From Mycobacterium sp. SMC-8 (lineage in GTDB: Bacteria; Actinomycetota; Actinomycetes; Mycobacteriales; Mycobacteriaceae), in contig NZ_CP079867.1 in NCBI RefSeq assembly GCF_025263565.1, forward strand, positions 1-64,000: a DNA stretch of 64,000 bases. Direction: 5' to 3'. How positions within the stretch are numbered: the first letter of the stretch is position 1; every line of letters begins with the position of its first letter. Positions 1 through 10,475 of this stretch are shown piece after piece. A program made the position numbers and the translations under genes. The notes below the pieces were generated by a model. It saw nothing but the letters and a program-made list of their open reading frames with translations. It searched no databases and was not told where the DNA came from.

Positions 1-670
1 CGGATCAATGAGCCGAGCACGGGAACGTGGCGCGGGTTGTTGATGGATCAGAATCTGCACTCTTACAGTGATTTTCAGCTTTCGCCCGGGCGAAGATGGA
101 TATCCGGTTTGGAGGTTCTCGCGGGCGATCCTGGCGACGAGGTGATCTCCGGTCACGCACTGGCGATGACTTGGCAACGCCTGTCTCGGCAGTACCCGAT
201 CGCGTTGCTCGACTGCGGAAATCAGATGAAGTGACGATGTGATTGCCGCTGTGCTGTCGATGGCAGACGTTGTGGTGATTCCCACCACCACGCGCTACGA
301 AGCAGGCCGAAGCTGCGCATGAGCGGTTGTGGATTGGCTTATGCAGCATGGTTATCCGCATCTGGTGCGGTCGGCGGTAATGGTCGTCAGCAACGTCAAC
401 AAAGTCACTCCCACCAAGGCTGTACTGCAATCTCTATGAAGGGTTTGAGCGAGCGGTGCGGGCAGTCCATGACATTCCCTACGACCCGCATCTCAGCGAT
501 GCCACGGCCATCAACTTCGATCGGCTCGCACCGCAGAACCAGCAGGCCGTTCATCGAAACAGCGGCCTCGAATTACATCGACGGCTTCGCAGGCGCGGCA
601 GACAAAGATCCGGTGCTCGGCCGCAGTGGCCGACACCTGGCCATGAGTATGGGCAGGAGCGGCGATGACA
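1..670 (+). pseudogene. MinD/ParA-like ESX-associated ATPase (EspI-like), 3' part, frameshifted
   Basis: Translating all three frames gives pieces of the C-terminal half of a MinD/ParA-type ATPase. One frame around 70-230 ends in a segment reading IALLDCGNQ. Another, around 240-295, reads AAVLSMADVVVIPTTTRYEA, the typical 'D..i.P' strand of this family. A third, around 370-520, reads VVSNVNKV and DIPYDPHLSD. The tail around 565-670 (NYIDGFAGAADKD) runs almost into eccD. The parts lie in different frames with in-frame stops, so no intact product can be made. MinD-like ATPases called EspI sit beside eccD in ESX-1 and plasmid ESX loci, which agrees with the neighbour. The 5' part with the Walker A motif lies outside the window. 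Confidence 0.6.
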
Positions 671-2214
671 TCAACTGACGTTGCGGTGACCGACAATTAT
701 CCAGTCGGGACGGTTGCTGCCGAACGAGTGCGGCTGGCCGAACAGGTACGGGTGGCGGTGCTTTTTGAAGGCCGCCAGCACGATCTCACGTTGCCTGCAA
801 GCTCGCCAGTGGCCGCTGTCGCTGATTCGCTGGTGCGCGTCCTACTGACCCGTGAGGGTAACGAAGACGGAATGCGCAGCCCCGATGACGGAAGCGCATG
901 ATCAGCCCAGGCGTGGTGCGGATGACGCTGATCAACGGGCAACCCTTGGACCGTACCCAGAGCCTGACGCAGCAAGGTGTGCGCGTGATGGCGGGCTGCT
1001 GGTGCCTGGTATCATCGACGCCGAAGTCGAGTTCACCCCGATCTTCGAGTCCCCCTCCTCAGCAGTGGCGGTACTCAATCAGCAGCAGCATTCAGTGGTA
1101 ACCGCTGAGACTGCGCGCCGCGTGGCCGGGGTGGTGGTGGCAGCAGCTGTCGCGGCAGTGACCGCACTGCTGGGGTTGGCCTGGTGGCGCAACCTCGACA
1201 GCGGTCAAGACTGGAACCTGATTCCCTGTGTCGCGGCCGCGAGTGCGGCGGTGGTTCTCCTGGTTGTTGGATCGTTGGTGTGGTGGCGAGCTAAAGACTC
1301 GGTAACTGCGACGGCAATGTGGCTCTCCGGTGTGCTGATCGCCTGCCCGGCAGCGGGCGGTGATGGTGACTCCTGGCTATCCCGGAGCGTGGCACCTCCT
1401 TGTTCGCAGCGGTCGTCACAGCGACCGTGGCGGCGGCCTTATGGCGGTTGAGTCCGGCCCCACGGATCTGTGGTGGCGGCGTGGCGTTCTCATCAGTACC
1501 GCCACAGCGATATTGGCGGCGATCTACGCGCTTGTCGGAGTCTCACTGCAGAACCTCTCGGTCGCGGTGCTGGCGGTCAACCTTTTCGTCCTCACCGGCG
1601 CACCCAAGCTGGCTACACGGATGGCGGGTATCCCGATCCCACCGTTTCCGACCGTCACCGGCAAAGACACCTTCGCTGATGCCGATGCTATTGCCGCCGA
1701 GGCGTTGGTCGCTGCCGGACATCAGGGCACACCGACCGTGGAGCAACTTCGGCGCTCGGCTGAGGCCAAGAACATCTACCTGACCGCCCTGCTGGTGCGG
1801 TCGGAGTCTTCTTTGTGGGCGGCTCGATCTGGGCGGTGATACCCGGGCAGGGACGCTGGTGGCTGGCCACGGTGTACATCGGCGTGCTGGCCACCATTCT
1901 GGTGATGCGAGGCCGGGCATTCGCCAGCCGGGAGCAATCCATCATTGTGGTAGCCACCGGGTTATTGATGTTCGCTTATCTTGGCCGCGAACTACGCTCT
2001 CGCCGGCGAGAGCGCATTCACCTGTCTACCATCGCGGCAGCGGTGGTGCTCGGACTCGGTGCGGCCAGCTTGGTCACGCAGCGGTGGTGCCCTGAAGGTG
2101 TTCTCACCGGTCTTTCTCAAGGTCATCGAATGGATCGAGTACCTGCTGATTGTGGTCATCCCCCCGATGGCGATCTGGCTTCTGAACCTGATTTACCTGG
2201 CGAGGAACATGTGA
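665..2214 (+). pseudogene. eccD: eccD, ESX membrane channel component, multiply frameshifted
   Basis: EccD is the polytopic membrane protein of the ESX secretion pore, with an N-terminal ubiquitin-like domain. The first frame (665-901) encodes the ubiquitin-like region (VRVAVLFEGRQHDLTLPAS). The reading then jumps frame near 900-1000 and continues as two clear hydrophobic helices at about 1110-1290 (VAGVVVAAAVAAVTALLGLA). It jumps again near 1340-1440, 1800 and 2080. Later helices (LATVYIGVLATILVM, LLIVVIPPMAIWLLNLIYLA) lead to a stop at 2212-2214. All parts of EccD are recognisable in order, but at least four frame changes separate them. Its stop overlaps the mycP start. Confidence 0.8.
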
Positions 2215-3675
2215 TGATCGGCCAACGCGCGGGGGTACTGGCCACAGTGGCCATGTTGGCAGCGGCCTGGCCACTGGTCGGCGCCCCGTCGGCGCAGCAG
2301 CCATCACGCCGCCGGTTGTTGATCCGCTCGCGGTTCGGACGGCACGCCACGACCCGACGAGCCCATGAAGCACAAGTTCGACTGCATCGCCACCGGGCTG
2401 ATCGCCGGTACGCGACCCGGCGGCGGTACCCGGCTCCGCAGGCCTTCATGAATCTGCCCGCCTGTGGGAATCCGCAGGCCGGGGGCGCCAGGAGTATCGA
2501 GTAGCGCTCATTGACACTGGAGTCTGGCCGAGATCCTCGGCTGCCCAGACTGCGCGGCGGCGGCGACTTCATCATGGATGGCGGTGACGGTCTTCAAGAC
2601 TGCGACGCACACGGTACGACGGTCGCGGCTATCCTCGCGGCAAGCCCCGTCCGAAGCTGACGGATCCATTGAGTCGGCGTCGCACCGGAAGTCGAGCTCA
2701 TATCGATCCGTCGAGTCGTCGCAAATGTTCACCCCCGTGGCCCGCGTCTGCGACCTCGGAGGAAGGACCGCCGGGCGGGCACGGTGAGCAGTTTGGCCAG
2801 GGCGGTGGTCGCCGCAGGCCAGCTTACTGGCGCTCGCGTGATCCAACATGTCGATCGGTGGCGTGCATCCCACTGTGCTCAAGCCCGTCGACCAGACCAC
2901 TCTTGGCGCCGCACTGCGCTACGCCGCCGTAGAAAAGGATGCCGTACTGATTGCCGCAGCAGGGAATACGTCCACTCCCGGGTGCGCGCACAGAATCCCA
3001 ACATTGATGCCACCAGCGTCGAAGACCCACGCAACTGGAACTCGGTAGTGACCATCAGCACCCACGGCCTGGATTCTCCGACCACGTTCTGTCAGTCAGC
3101 GCCACCAACAATGAGGGTCAGCCCGCCAAAGTCGATGACCAGGGCACGGACATCAGCGTGGGCGGGCCGTGGGTGGTGTGTGGCGAGCGCACCAAGGAAG
3201 CTGTTCGTGGAGGGCGTCAACCAAGAAGGCAACCTGATCAACGGAACTCACGATCCGGAAACCAATTCGCTCAAACCCATGAGTGGCACGAGCTTTTCGG
3301 CGGCCTACGTCTCCGGTCTGGCAGCCCTGATCCGGGCAAAAGTATCCGTCGATCTACCGGCCCATCGAGGTGATCAACCGAGATCAAGCTCAGGCCGCTC
3401 CATTCCCCGGCCGCCGTCGTGGACAACCGCCTGGGCTGCGGTGCGATCGACCCGGTGGCCGCGTTGAACTTACGACGTGCCGCCGATCCCGACGCCGCGG
3501 GAGAGATCTGTCGCGCGCCCCCTTGGGCCACCACCACCTGACCCCGAACCCGGACCGCCGTCCCATGATGATGGCGCTGGTGGGTACCTGCAGACACTGG
3601 CGGTGCTGCTGGGCGCGGTGTTAGCGGTCGGCGCTATGTCGAAATCTGCGACGAAGCTGAAAGAGCCGATCCCGA
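2214..3675 (+). pseudogene. mycP: mycP, mycosin subtilisin-like protease, multiply frameshifted
   Basis: Mycosins are membrane-anchored S8 proteases that stabilise ESX machines. The start ATG at 2214 overlaps the eccD stop and gives a signal-like segment (GVLATVAMLAAAWPLVGA). The catalytic landmarks appear in different frames: the Asp segment VALIDTGV near 2500, the His segment CDAHGTTVA near 2600-2630, and the Ser segment GTSFSAAYVSGLAALI near 3285-3340. A proline-rich linker and the C-terminal anchor (LAVLLGAVLAVG) follow near 3595-3640. At least six frame changes and internal stops prevent expression. The 3' boundary is approximate because the original stop is no longer clear. Confidence 0.78.
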
Positions 3676-5364
3676 TGGTGATGTTTAGACGAAAGCATAT
3701 TCCCGGCCCCAAGGCCGGTTTGAACGAGCAAATTCGACGGTGGCGCTTGGATTTTCGACTGTCACTGGTGGTCATTTCCGAACTGATCGCGCTGGCTGTT
3801 CTCGTCGCGATCACCCCGGTGCTGTGGTGGGCTGCGGTGCTGATCGTGATAGCTGCGCTGTTGTTGGTCACGCTCAGCTATAACGGTGCCACCGCGTGGG
3901 GGTGGCCTGGTCCGCGCCGGGCGCTTTCACTACTTCCGACGCAGCGGGAAGGCGCAGCATGCGGCGGGCGGGGAATCCCTGCGGCGTTCACCGTCGACAT
4001 GCCCGGGGCGGGCGCGGTAGGGATGCGGTGGGACGGGCAGTATGCAATCACCATGATTGCCTTGCACGGCAAAGGCATTTGCGCCGACGGTCGCTGGTGT
4101 GCCTGCGGGTGCCGAAGAAACTCAACAGATCTGGTTTCCTGTGCAGGCTGTTATCGATCAGCTTCATCAGTTCGCCGGCCTGGAGCTGCATTCGGCGGAC
4201 ATCGTGTCCAGCGGGCGCTCGAGAGTGGCTTCTGATGGGCGTTACACCCCGAAGTATGAGGAGATCATCGCCGATCGCGCCGCGGTCGAGGAGCGGCGCT
4301 ACCTGGCTGGTGCTGCGCCTGTGTGCCCGCAGGCCTGCCTGGCGGCAATGGTGTATCGAGGGTGACGCGGCGGCCGCAGCGGCGGCGGCCACCAGAAGCA
4401 GGTGCGCCAGTCGGTGTTGCGCTCCGGTTGCCCGGGCAATCACCTGCACTGCCGACCAGGTGGATCAGGCCACAGAAGCCCTGCTCGCCGGCGCAGAGCT
4501 GGACCCGGATTCGTGAGGAGCTGGAGTTATCTGGACACGGTGTCGGGTACGTCACGACTTATCGGATCGCGGGCAAGGACCTCACGACACGTGTGCTCAA
4601 CGATGTCTGGACGAGGGTTGCGCTCTGATGCCACGGTGACCGCGGTCCGCCCTGACAGCCGATCGGGCCGGTTGGTGGTCGCCGCTGGGCGCGGTGGTGC
4701 CGGTTTCATACCTCTGCCGCGCCGCTGCCACATCCACCCCTGTTGACGTTGCGTCCCGTCGTCGGGCGGTGCTTCGACTCGCTGCTGGCGAGTTTGCCGC
4801 TTGGCGACAGGGCTCTGCGTTTTTGAGATGTCGCCGCGGCGTCTGACCAGCCCAGCCGAGCTGAAAGTGCCGGTGGGGCCCAGTGGCCCGATGCTCGGGA
4901 TGACGGTTACCGAGTGTGCCGTTCCTGATGCCACGCTGACCGAGCCCGCTGCGCGCCAGCACTATTTCGCTGTGTGCATCTCTGGACACGGTGATTCCGG
5001 TGCTGTTGAGGGCCAGCGCGGCCGGATCGGTCATTCTGATTCACACTGAGCGCCCACAGGTATGGCAGCCGCTGCTCGACAACTCTCATCGCATCAGCAT
5101 CGCCAACGATCGCGAGCCTGTGCGCTCGCCGAATATCATCGTCGCTGACGGCACTGGGCACGGTCTCACGGCTGGCGGAGCGCGGACCACACCCTGATCA
5201 CGCTCAGCGAGGTCGCCGAACCGAGTGCAGATGTGACGTTGGTGCAGCACTCCGGCGACGAACTCGTGCTCCGGTACACCAAGTGTGCAAAGGAGTCCCG
5301 CCTCAGCATCATGCGGCCGCGCAATGAGGCGCAGTTCCTCTCGCACCTGGTGGTGCGTGCATGA
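3676..5364 (+). pseudogene. eccE: eccE, ESX membrane component, frameshifted
   Basis: The first stretch (ATG 3676 or 3682) encodes two adjacent helices (FRLSLVVISELIALAVLVAI, then a second ending LLLVTLSYNG), the usual start of EccE. The frame then breaks near 3890 and recovers as AFTVDMPGAGAVGMRWDGQY. It breaks again near 4080, 4360, 4500 and later. The 3' end reads LSIMRPRNEAQFLSHLVVRA with a stop at 5362-5364, a typical EccE ending, and overlaps the eccA ATG. The gene order eccD-mycP-eccE-eccA matches the ESX-5 arrangement. At least five frame changes make this a clear relic. Confidence 0.75.
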
Positions 5365-7164
5365 TCAGCCAGCGGTCGTTGGACGCCCTTCGCGCGGCAA
5401 TGAAGGTGATGGGGTCAGCACCCGAACGCGCAGCGCAAGTCTTCGTTCTTTGCGACCTCAAGACGATCCGGCGCTGGCGGATGGATGGTTGAGTCGCTAC
5501 GCCACCGGAGAACGCACGGTGGCGGTGCTTATCAAGCTCTCGGAGAATGCCGAGCGACTAGAGCGAGGGTTTAGGCCAGGCTCCAGCTTGGCCCCGCTAA
5601 TCTGGGCCGCGTCCTTCGACATCGAGTACGCGCGCTTTCCAGTCGCTGATCAAATCACCGCGCACCCTGGCCTATGCATCCGCGCTGATCGCGTCCGGAC
5701 CAGTTCCAGCAGGCGAGCGGCCCATACTCGATGCGCTTGCCGGCCAGATCATCCCGAAACCGGATACGTGCGCGCATGTCTGGCGACCAAGACTCAGCGT
5801 TGGCCCGACGTGTTGACGGCAGTAGGGGTGTGCACTCAAAGCCCACGAGACGTGTATCTGGCGCGGGCGGCAAGCCTGCTGGAGGCTTGGGCAAGCAGCC
5901 AGTCTGGGATTGATGCAGCCTGCCTTACAAGCCGCACAGCGGAGTCATTGACGGGAAGCCGACCCCCACCGATGGTCTGGCTGCGCGGGGAGCACGCGTC
6001 AACGATGTATTGACACGGGATGCGCTGTTCTGTCGTGCTTTAGTGCTTCGCCACCAAAGGCGAAGACAGAAGAAATCAGCGAGTCCGTGTTGACCGGAAT
6101 CCGCGTGCAGGTGGCCGGATTTCGAACGTGGTGCCGCACATCGCCCTCAACGATCGCACGTTCGGGTTAGAAGTCACCGATCCGGAAACGATCGCTTCCC
6201 GCACCGAGTAAGTGGGACCCGAAAACCGGGACCAGCCGCGCTGCCCGTGATCAAGCAGACCGTGACGCCACGCGACGGGAAGTGCTGGCCCGGGCAGAAG
6301 AGCGGCTGGCTGCATTCATCGGTCTTGAGGGGCCGAAGGAACAGATCGCCGTGTGGCGCACGGAAATCGAGATCGATCTTCTGCTGGCCGAACACGGCGA
6401 GGAGGTCGGGACCGCCAACGCGAACCACATGGTGTTTGAGCGTCCGCCGGGGCCCGCGAAACCGAGTTACGCGCGGCGTGTCGCCCAAATCCTTTTGGTC
6501 TAGGCAAAGTCGACCGACCGACGCCTCTGGAAGTCACTGAGGAAGATGTCGTAGTCGGCTATGTGTCGCAGACTGCGGAAAAGATGAGAGATCTGCGAAG
6601 GCCCTGGGCGGTGTTCTGTTTATTGATGAGGCTTACCGGCTCGCCCCTGAGACAGATGGGCACTCGTTCGGCAAAGATGCCATCAACACCTTGCTCAAGT
6701 ACATGGAGGACTACCGCGACCGTCTTGTGGTCATCGTGGCGGGGTATCCGACGGAGATGCGCCGTTTCATGGCAACCAATCCGGGCCTCGCGAGCCGGTT
6801 CCATTTCACGTTGACCTTCGACAGTTACAACGCCGAGGAGATCGTCGCTATCGGCCAGGTGATCGCCAAGCAGGAAAAGATCACCGTCGCCGAAAGCGCG
6901 TGGGAACTGTTACGGCGAGAAACTGACCGTCTTCGCGCCATCCCTACAAAAGAGGGCACAGCGCTCGATGCCGCGGGTAACGGTCGCTACGCCCGCAAGG
7001 TGGTGCTCGCGTGCAAACGGGAACGCGCCCGCAGGTTGCACACGCTGGGTTCTGCGGGCCTGAGACAGCTCGCTACTGACGACCGGTCCGCCTTCGATGT
7101 CACTGACGACGATATGGCCCGTGCGCTCGCATCGGCGCTGACCCCAGAAGGCGTCAGCGCGTAG
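5361..7164 (+). pseudogene. eccA: eccA, cytosolic AAA+ ATPase of ESX, frameshifted, Walker A lost
   Basis: EccA is a cytosolic AAA+ ATPase with an N-terminal TPR-like domain. The N-terminal half (5361-6200) is scattered over three frames with stops. The AAA+ part starts near 6285 (ERLAAFIGLEGPKEQIAVWRTEIEIDLLLAEHG). The expected GPPGTGKT Walker A is RPPGPAKPS, so Lys and Thr are lost or moved. After another frame change the Walker B region (GGVLFIDEAYRLAPE) spans 6608-6650. The final 470 bases are open to the stop at 7162-7164 (MEDYRDRLVVIVAGYP and onward). Besides the frameshifts, the substituted P-loop shows that this copy could not hydrolyse ATP. Confidence 0.8.
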
Positions 7165-7206
7165 ACGACGAACAATGCACAGTGCTGTTTACTTTACGTC
7201 TTCTCG

Positions 7207-7656
7207 TTGACTAACTATGACTCACTGTGTCACTGTATGGTCATGTCGTTGGATGAAGCGGTCGCGTCTCTGTCCAGCATGGATGCCGCACTCGACCTTG
7301 CTCACGGTCTACTCAAGCTCGGCAAGGATGGCCTAGGTAAGCAGTCGGGAGCCACCGCCTGGGAGGTCCATGCGGTTGTGCCCTGGCGGTGATTCTGTTC
7401 GCCGCCGGGTCCCTTGGGCTGCGGCGAAGGCGAGCCATGGGTGCGTGCGGCGATCGACAACGCCGATCCCGAGGACACTGTGCAGCCGGGGTGGGCACGC
7501 GCCGCGCTGCTGTGCATCACCGTCGACCCACAGATGGCTCGTTCGGTAGCCCGGCTGGCCGGGTTGAGTCAGCGGCAGCGCGACTGTCTGGTGATGGCGC
7601 TACGCGTGGCGTTAGACGAGTCTCCTGGCACCCTGGCCGGCACTGCGCGCATCTAA
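7207..7656 (+). pseudogene. Remnant of a second VirD4/TraG-like coupling protein gene
   Basis: The translation contains WVRAAIDNADPEDTVQPGW followed by ARAALL and LSQRQRDCLVMALRVAL. These align in order with WVLTAVDNIDPENSTQPGW, VQAAAL and MDPRQRDSVAITMRKAI of the intact coupling protein at 7675-9093. The preceding stretch (LDEAVASLSSMDAALDLAHGLLKLG) aligns less well with the region just before it. Near 7380-7400 a stop interrupts this frame, while a neighbouring frame reads LAVILFAAGSLG, the match to LAAFLFAASPEG, so the frame has slipped there. Only about 150 codons of the middle survive; the P-loop and C-terminus are absent. It is a decayed partial duplicate directly upstream of the working gene. 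Confidence 0.65.
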
Positions 7657-7674
7657 GCGAAGGGGCGAAACACT

Positions 7675-9093
7675 ATGTACGTCAAGCCATCCACGCCGTA
7701 CTGCGGCTTCGGCCGCCGTGCCGGTGGCAACGAGATGTTCGTGCCGAGCAGCGCAGCACATGTGCTGGTGTCCGCACCGACCGAGACGGGCAAAAGTCGG
7801 CGCCTGCTGGCGCCGGCCGCCACGTTGTGGGGAGGCCCAGCAGTGGTCGTCTCGTCCAAGGACGATCTCATGCAGTACGTCATGGAACGCCGATGGGGAC
7901 CAAAGGCGTTGCTGGACCTGCGGCCGCTGAAATCGCCGGTCTATCCAGAAGGCGTGGTTCCCAACATCTATGACCCGACTGTCACGATCGACAGTCCCTA
8001 CGAAGCCCTGACCGTGGCCGAAACCATCATGCAGATGTCGACGGTCGGGTTGGGCTCGGGGGCTGATCAGGTCTCTGACGGCGGGGTATGGGAATCGCAG
8101 GCCGCCGGGCCGCTGGCGGCGTTTCTCTTCGCGGCGTCGCCGGAGGGCAACGGCAAGGGCATGGACTGGGTTCTAACGGCAGTCGACAACATCGACCCCG
8201 AGAACAGCACCCAGCCTGGGTGGGTACAGGCCGCCGCGCTGTGCCACCAGTACCCAACGTTGGCCATGGGTATGGCACGGATCATGGAAATGGACCCCCG
8301 TCAACGTGACTCGGTGGCCATCACAATGCGTAAAGCGATCACTCCCTGGCTGCGCACCTCGCTACTCGATCGTGAAGGGTTTGAACCGTTCACACCGGAT
8401 TTTCTTGATGACCCACAGGCGACCCTGTTCATCTTGGCGCCGGCTGATGGCACTGTGGCCGGTTCCGCGGTGACTCTGCTGGATTCGTTGGTGCGTCGGT
8501 GGCGCGAGAAGACGTCGACCAGGGAAACGATGCATCGGCTGCTGATGGTCATTGACGAACTTCCCAATACGGCACCGATTCCTAACCTGCGACGCATCGT
8601 GGGGGAAGGTCGTGGGCTCGGCATTAATCTGATGGTGGCCGTCCAGGCATCCTCACAGCTCGACACCGTGTATGGGGCGGTGTATGCCAACGAGTTGCGC
8701 GATATCTTTCCAGCCTCGGTGATTATGTTCGGCGCTCGGGAGGAGGAACTTCTCACGGCGGCCGAGCACTGGTCGGGACTGACCAACCGACGGCCGCAAG
8801 GGTTCGGGCAGAACGACGGTGGCAAGAACCTCAACAACGATCTCGGTGCCACTCTGCGCTGGCAGGAGCTCCTGCCACCGACCCGCGAACATGCGCGGCT
8901 GCTGATCCGCGGCGGGGTGGGAACCTGCGTCGAAATACCTGACTGGTCCGTCTTTTTACAGTTTTACGATCAGACGACTCAGGCCATCCTGGCCAGAGCT
9001 CACGGCCGGGATGGGAGCGCTGGGGCCGTGGAGCAGGGGAGGCTTCGCCGCATGGTGCGGCGTGCGTGGCTGGATCGCGACAGTGCGGCGTGA
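7675..9093 (+). CDS. VirD4/TraG-family type IV coupling ATPase
   Basis: The 472-residue product resembles the ATPase domain of conjugative coupling proteins, which bring the relaxase-DNA complex to the transfer channel. A Walker A-like motif (APTETGKS, residues 34-41, first Gly replaced by Ala) is followed by a Walker B (LLMVIDELPN, about residue 290) and a conserved VAVQASSQL segment about 30 residues later. Known relatives usually carry N-terminal membrane helices; none is present, so this form is short or anchored through a partner. A purine-rich GAAGGGGCG precedes ATG 7675. The next gene overlaps its 3' end. Open and undamaged, unlike the ESX genes just upstream. Confidence 0.85.
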   Translation: MYVKPSTPYCGFGRRAGGNEMFVPSSAAHVLVSAPTETGKSRRLLAPAATLWGGPAVVVSSKDDLMQYVMERRWGPKALLDLRPLKSPVYPEGVVPNIYDPTVTIDSPYEALTVAETIMQMSTVGLGSGADQVSDGGVWESQAAGPLAAFLFAASPEGNGKGMDWVLTAVDNIDPENSTQPGWVQAAALCHQYPTLAMGMARIMEMDPRQRDSVAITMRKAITPWLRTSLLDREGFEPFTPDFLDDPQATLFILAPADGTVAGSAVTLLDSLVRRWREKTSTRETMHRLLMVIDELPNTAPIPNLRRIVGEGRGLGINLMVAVQASSQLDTVYGAVYANELRDIFPASVIMFGAREEELLTAAEHWSGLTNRRPQGFGQNDGGKNLNNDLGATLRWQELLPPTREHARLLIRGGVGTCVEIPDWSVFLQFYDQTTQAILARAHGRDGSAGAVEQGRLRRMVRRAWLDRDSAA

Positions 9094-9442
9094 CCCTGAG
9101 CTTGCACGTCGGATCAACCTGCTTTTCGACGTCATGCATACGCGCACGGAGCCCCCGCTGAATTCGGCGGCCGCCGCCGCGGCCATGTCCGCCCGTGGTG
9201 GTTCTGCGGTCAGCGCGGCAGTCTTAGAGCAGTTGCGATTGGGCTACAGGGGCGATGCACTCGATGCACAGCTGAGCATTGTTGCTGACTTCTTCGGTGT
9301 ACCAAGCGTTTATCTCACCGAGACTAGGGTTCGGACCGGCATCGACGCCCAGCTTCATCTTGTGCGTCTCATGCGTGAGATGGGGGATCGAGGGCCCGCG
9401 CCTGGCCTGTCGGTAGTGGGCGGCACGGAGGTGGGATTATGA
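9083..9442 (+). CDS. EspR-like DNA-binding protein (copy 1)
   Basis: The product shares ELARRINLLFDVMH with the protein at 54510-54911 (ELARRINRLFDVMH). Both follow the EspR pattern: 'LNRLFDT.Y', then a Ser/Leu helix-turn-helix (SAAVLEQLRLG), then a 'FFGVPSVYLTE' segment. EspR is a mycobacterial nucleoid-associated regulator of ESX-1 genes, and the family is often encoded on plasmids. GTG 9083 is chosen because it overlaps the end of the coupling-protein gene and gives an N-terminus like that of the paralogues. An ATG at 9011 would add 24 residues that look unrelated. The 3' end overlaps the next ATG, so co-translation is likely. Targets are unknown. Confidence 0.7.
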   Translation: MRRDPELARRINLLFDVMHTRTEPPLNSAAAAAAMSARGGSAVSAAVLEQLRLGYRGDALDAQLSIVADFFGVPSVYLTETRVRTGIDAQLHLVRLMREMGDRGPAPGLSVVGGTEVGL

Positions 9443-9606
9443 CGGCGCTCGCGTGGGCCGTGGGGGGTACCGGGGTGGTGTTCACGGTGTGGGAGATGGT
9501 GCGTCACTTGCGTGCGGCGGCCCAACACCTTCAGGACTGCACCAGTGCGAGCGAATCGACCGATGTGGTCGTGGGCGAGGTGGGTAGCGTCCCGGTTCGT
9601 CGGTGA
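9439..9606 (+). CDS. Small single-helix membrane protein (copy 1)
   Basis: This 55-codon gene starts with an ATGA overlap to the EspR-like gene. It encodes MTALAWAVGGTGVVFTVWEM followed by a basic segment and a short polar tail. The N-terminal 35 residues match the product at 38908-39114 (AWVVGTVGVLFGAWE then RRLRAGAAHIRHC). The pattern AW.VG..GV.F..WE.....LRA.A.H...C is conserved, which supports a real gene. One transmembrane helix is predicted with the basic part probably cytoplasmic. In both places the gene lies beside an EspR-like gene. Function unknown. Confidence 0.65.
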   Translation: MTALAWAVGGTGVVFTVWEMVRHLRAAAQHLQDCTSASESTDVVVGEVGSVPVRR

Positions 9607-9621
9607 TGCACCGTATTCGGG

Positions 9622-10437
9622 TCAGTAGATTGATCCGATGGTGCTACTGGGCGTGAATGCCTGTTCTGCAACATTTTTGATTCCTACTCCTACCGCTGCG
9701 AGGGTCCAGAGGATTCCGGCTGCGTTGACTACGAGACCGATGACGATGAGTTTGGCTGAGCGCGGCATCGGACGCACGGCACCGGCGCCTAAGGGTGTGC
9801 GGTCAATCGGATCGGCTGGCTCGATGGTGCGGAACGGCGATGGTGCGGTCATGTCATCGGGTAGCAGCGGCAGAGAGAGGGTCACGGTCGGTGCCGTGGG
9901 TGAGAGTGGCCACCAGTCGGTTGAACCGTCGATTGCCAACCAGCCGTTGAGAATTCCGTAGATTCCGGCTGTGAGCGCTGCTGCTGGAAGTTGTGCGAGC
10001 AGCCAGGGCGCAAGGACTGTACTAGTCAGGGTGTCCGAGGGGCGGTACAGCAGAACCAAAAGCACCCCCAGTGCCACTGCTGCCCAGAGGAATGCGGGGA
10101 TTGGAAACGAGCGAAGCCGGTCAGGGATGAGCGATTCGCTGCGGTGATAGATCAGCTTGCCCAGCGGCCAACCAAGGGGAGCTAACACGGCCGCGGCGAT
10201 GACGATGACGACTTCCAGCACACCCTCGACGGTCTTGACGCCTCGAGTGAGCAGTGGGTGACTGGGGTGGTCGTTGTAGGGGCTTGGTCGGGCGCCAGCG
10301 ACGTCGCGGGCACGTCGGCGAATTCTTCGATTAAGCAGCTCTGCGCGACGTATCTGCATGGAGAAGATGCCCGCGTGCTCAGCGATCCATTCGCGGCGTA
10401 GTTCGTCGTATCGGTCAACACTCGATGTGAACACCAT
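9622..10437 (-). CDS. Polytopic membrane protein of the transfer region
   Basis: The 271-residue product has a basic N-terminus (YDELRREWIAEHA, RRAELLNRRIRRRARD) and four hydrophobic segments: VVIVIAAAVLAPLGWPLG, AFLWAAVALGVLLVLLY, LLAQLPAAALTAGIYGIL and, near the C-terminus, LIVIGLVVNAAGILWTLAAV. It is the only - strand gene inside the transfer module and is transcribed divergently from 10476. I do not recognise a family. The position and topology suggest a membrane accessory of the transfer machine or an entry-exclusion-type protein, but this is inference. Confidence 0.6.
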   Translation of the reverse strand: MVFTSSVDRYDELRREWIAEHAGIFSMQIRRAELLNRRIRRRARDVAGARPSPYNDHPSHPLLTRGVKTVEGVLEVVIVIAAAVLAPLGWPLGKLIYHRSESLIPDRLRSFPIPAFLWAAVALGVLLVLLYRPSDTLTSTVLAPWLLAQLPAAALTAGIYGILNGWLAIDGSTDWWPLSPTAPTVTLSLPLLPDDMTAPSPFRTIEPADPIDRTPLGAGAVRPMPRSAKLIVIGLVVNAAGILWTLAAVGVGIKNVAEQAFTPSSTIGSIY

Positions 10438-10475
10438 GTGTTTACGTGTTGCCTTCTATTGCGTAATCTGTCAGC

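Noticed and set aside
1..7164. Frameshifts as sequencing errors
   Set aside because: They are dense only in this block and accompanied by loss of key residues (for example the eccA Walker A), while some 50 genes downstream are clean; errors cannot be fully excluded without raw reads.
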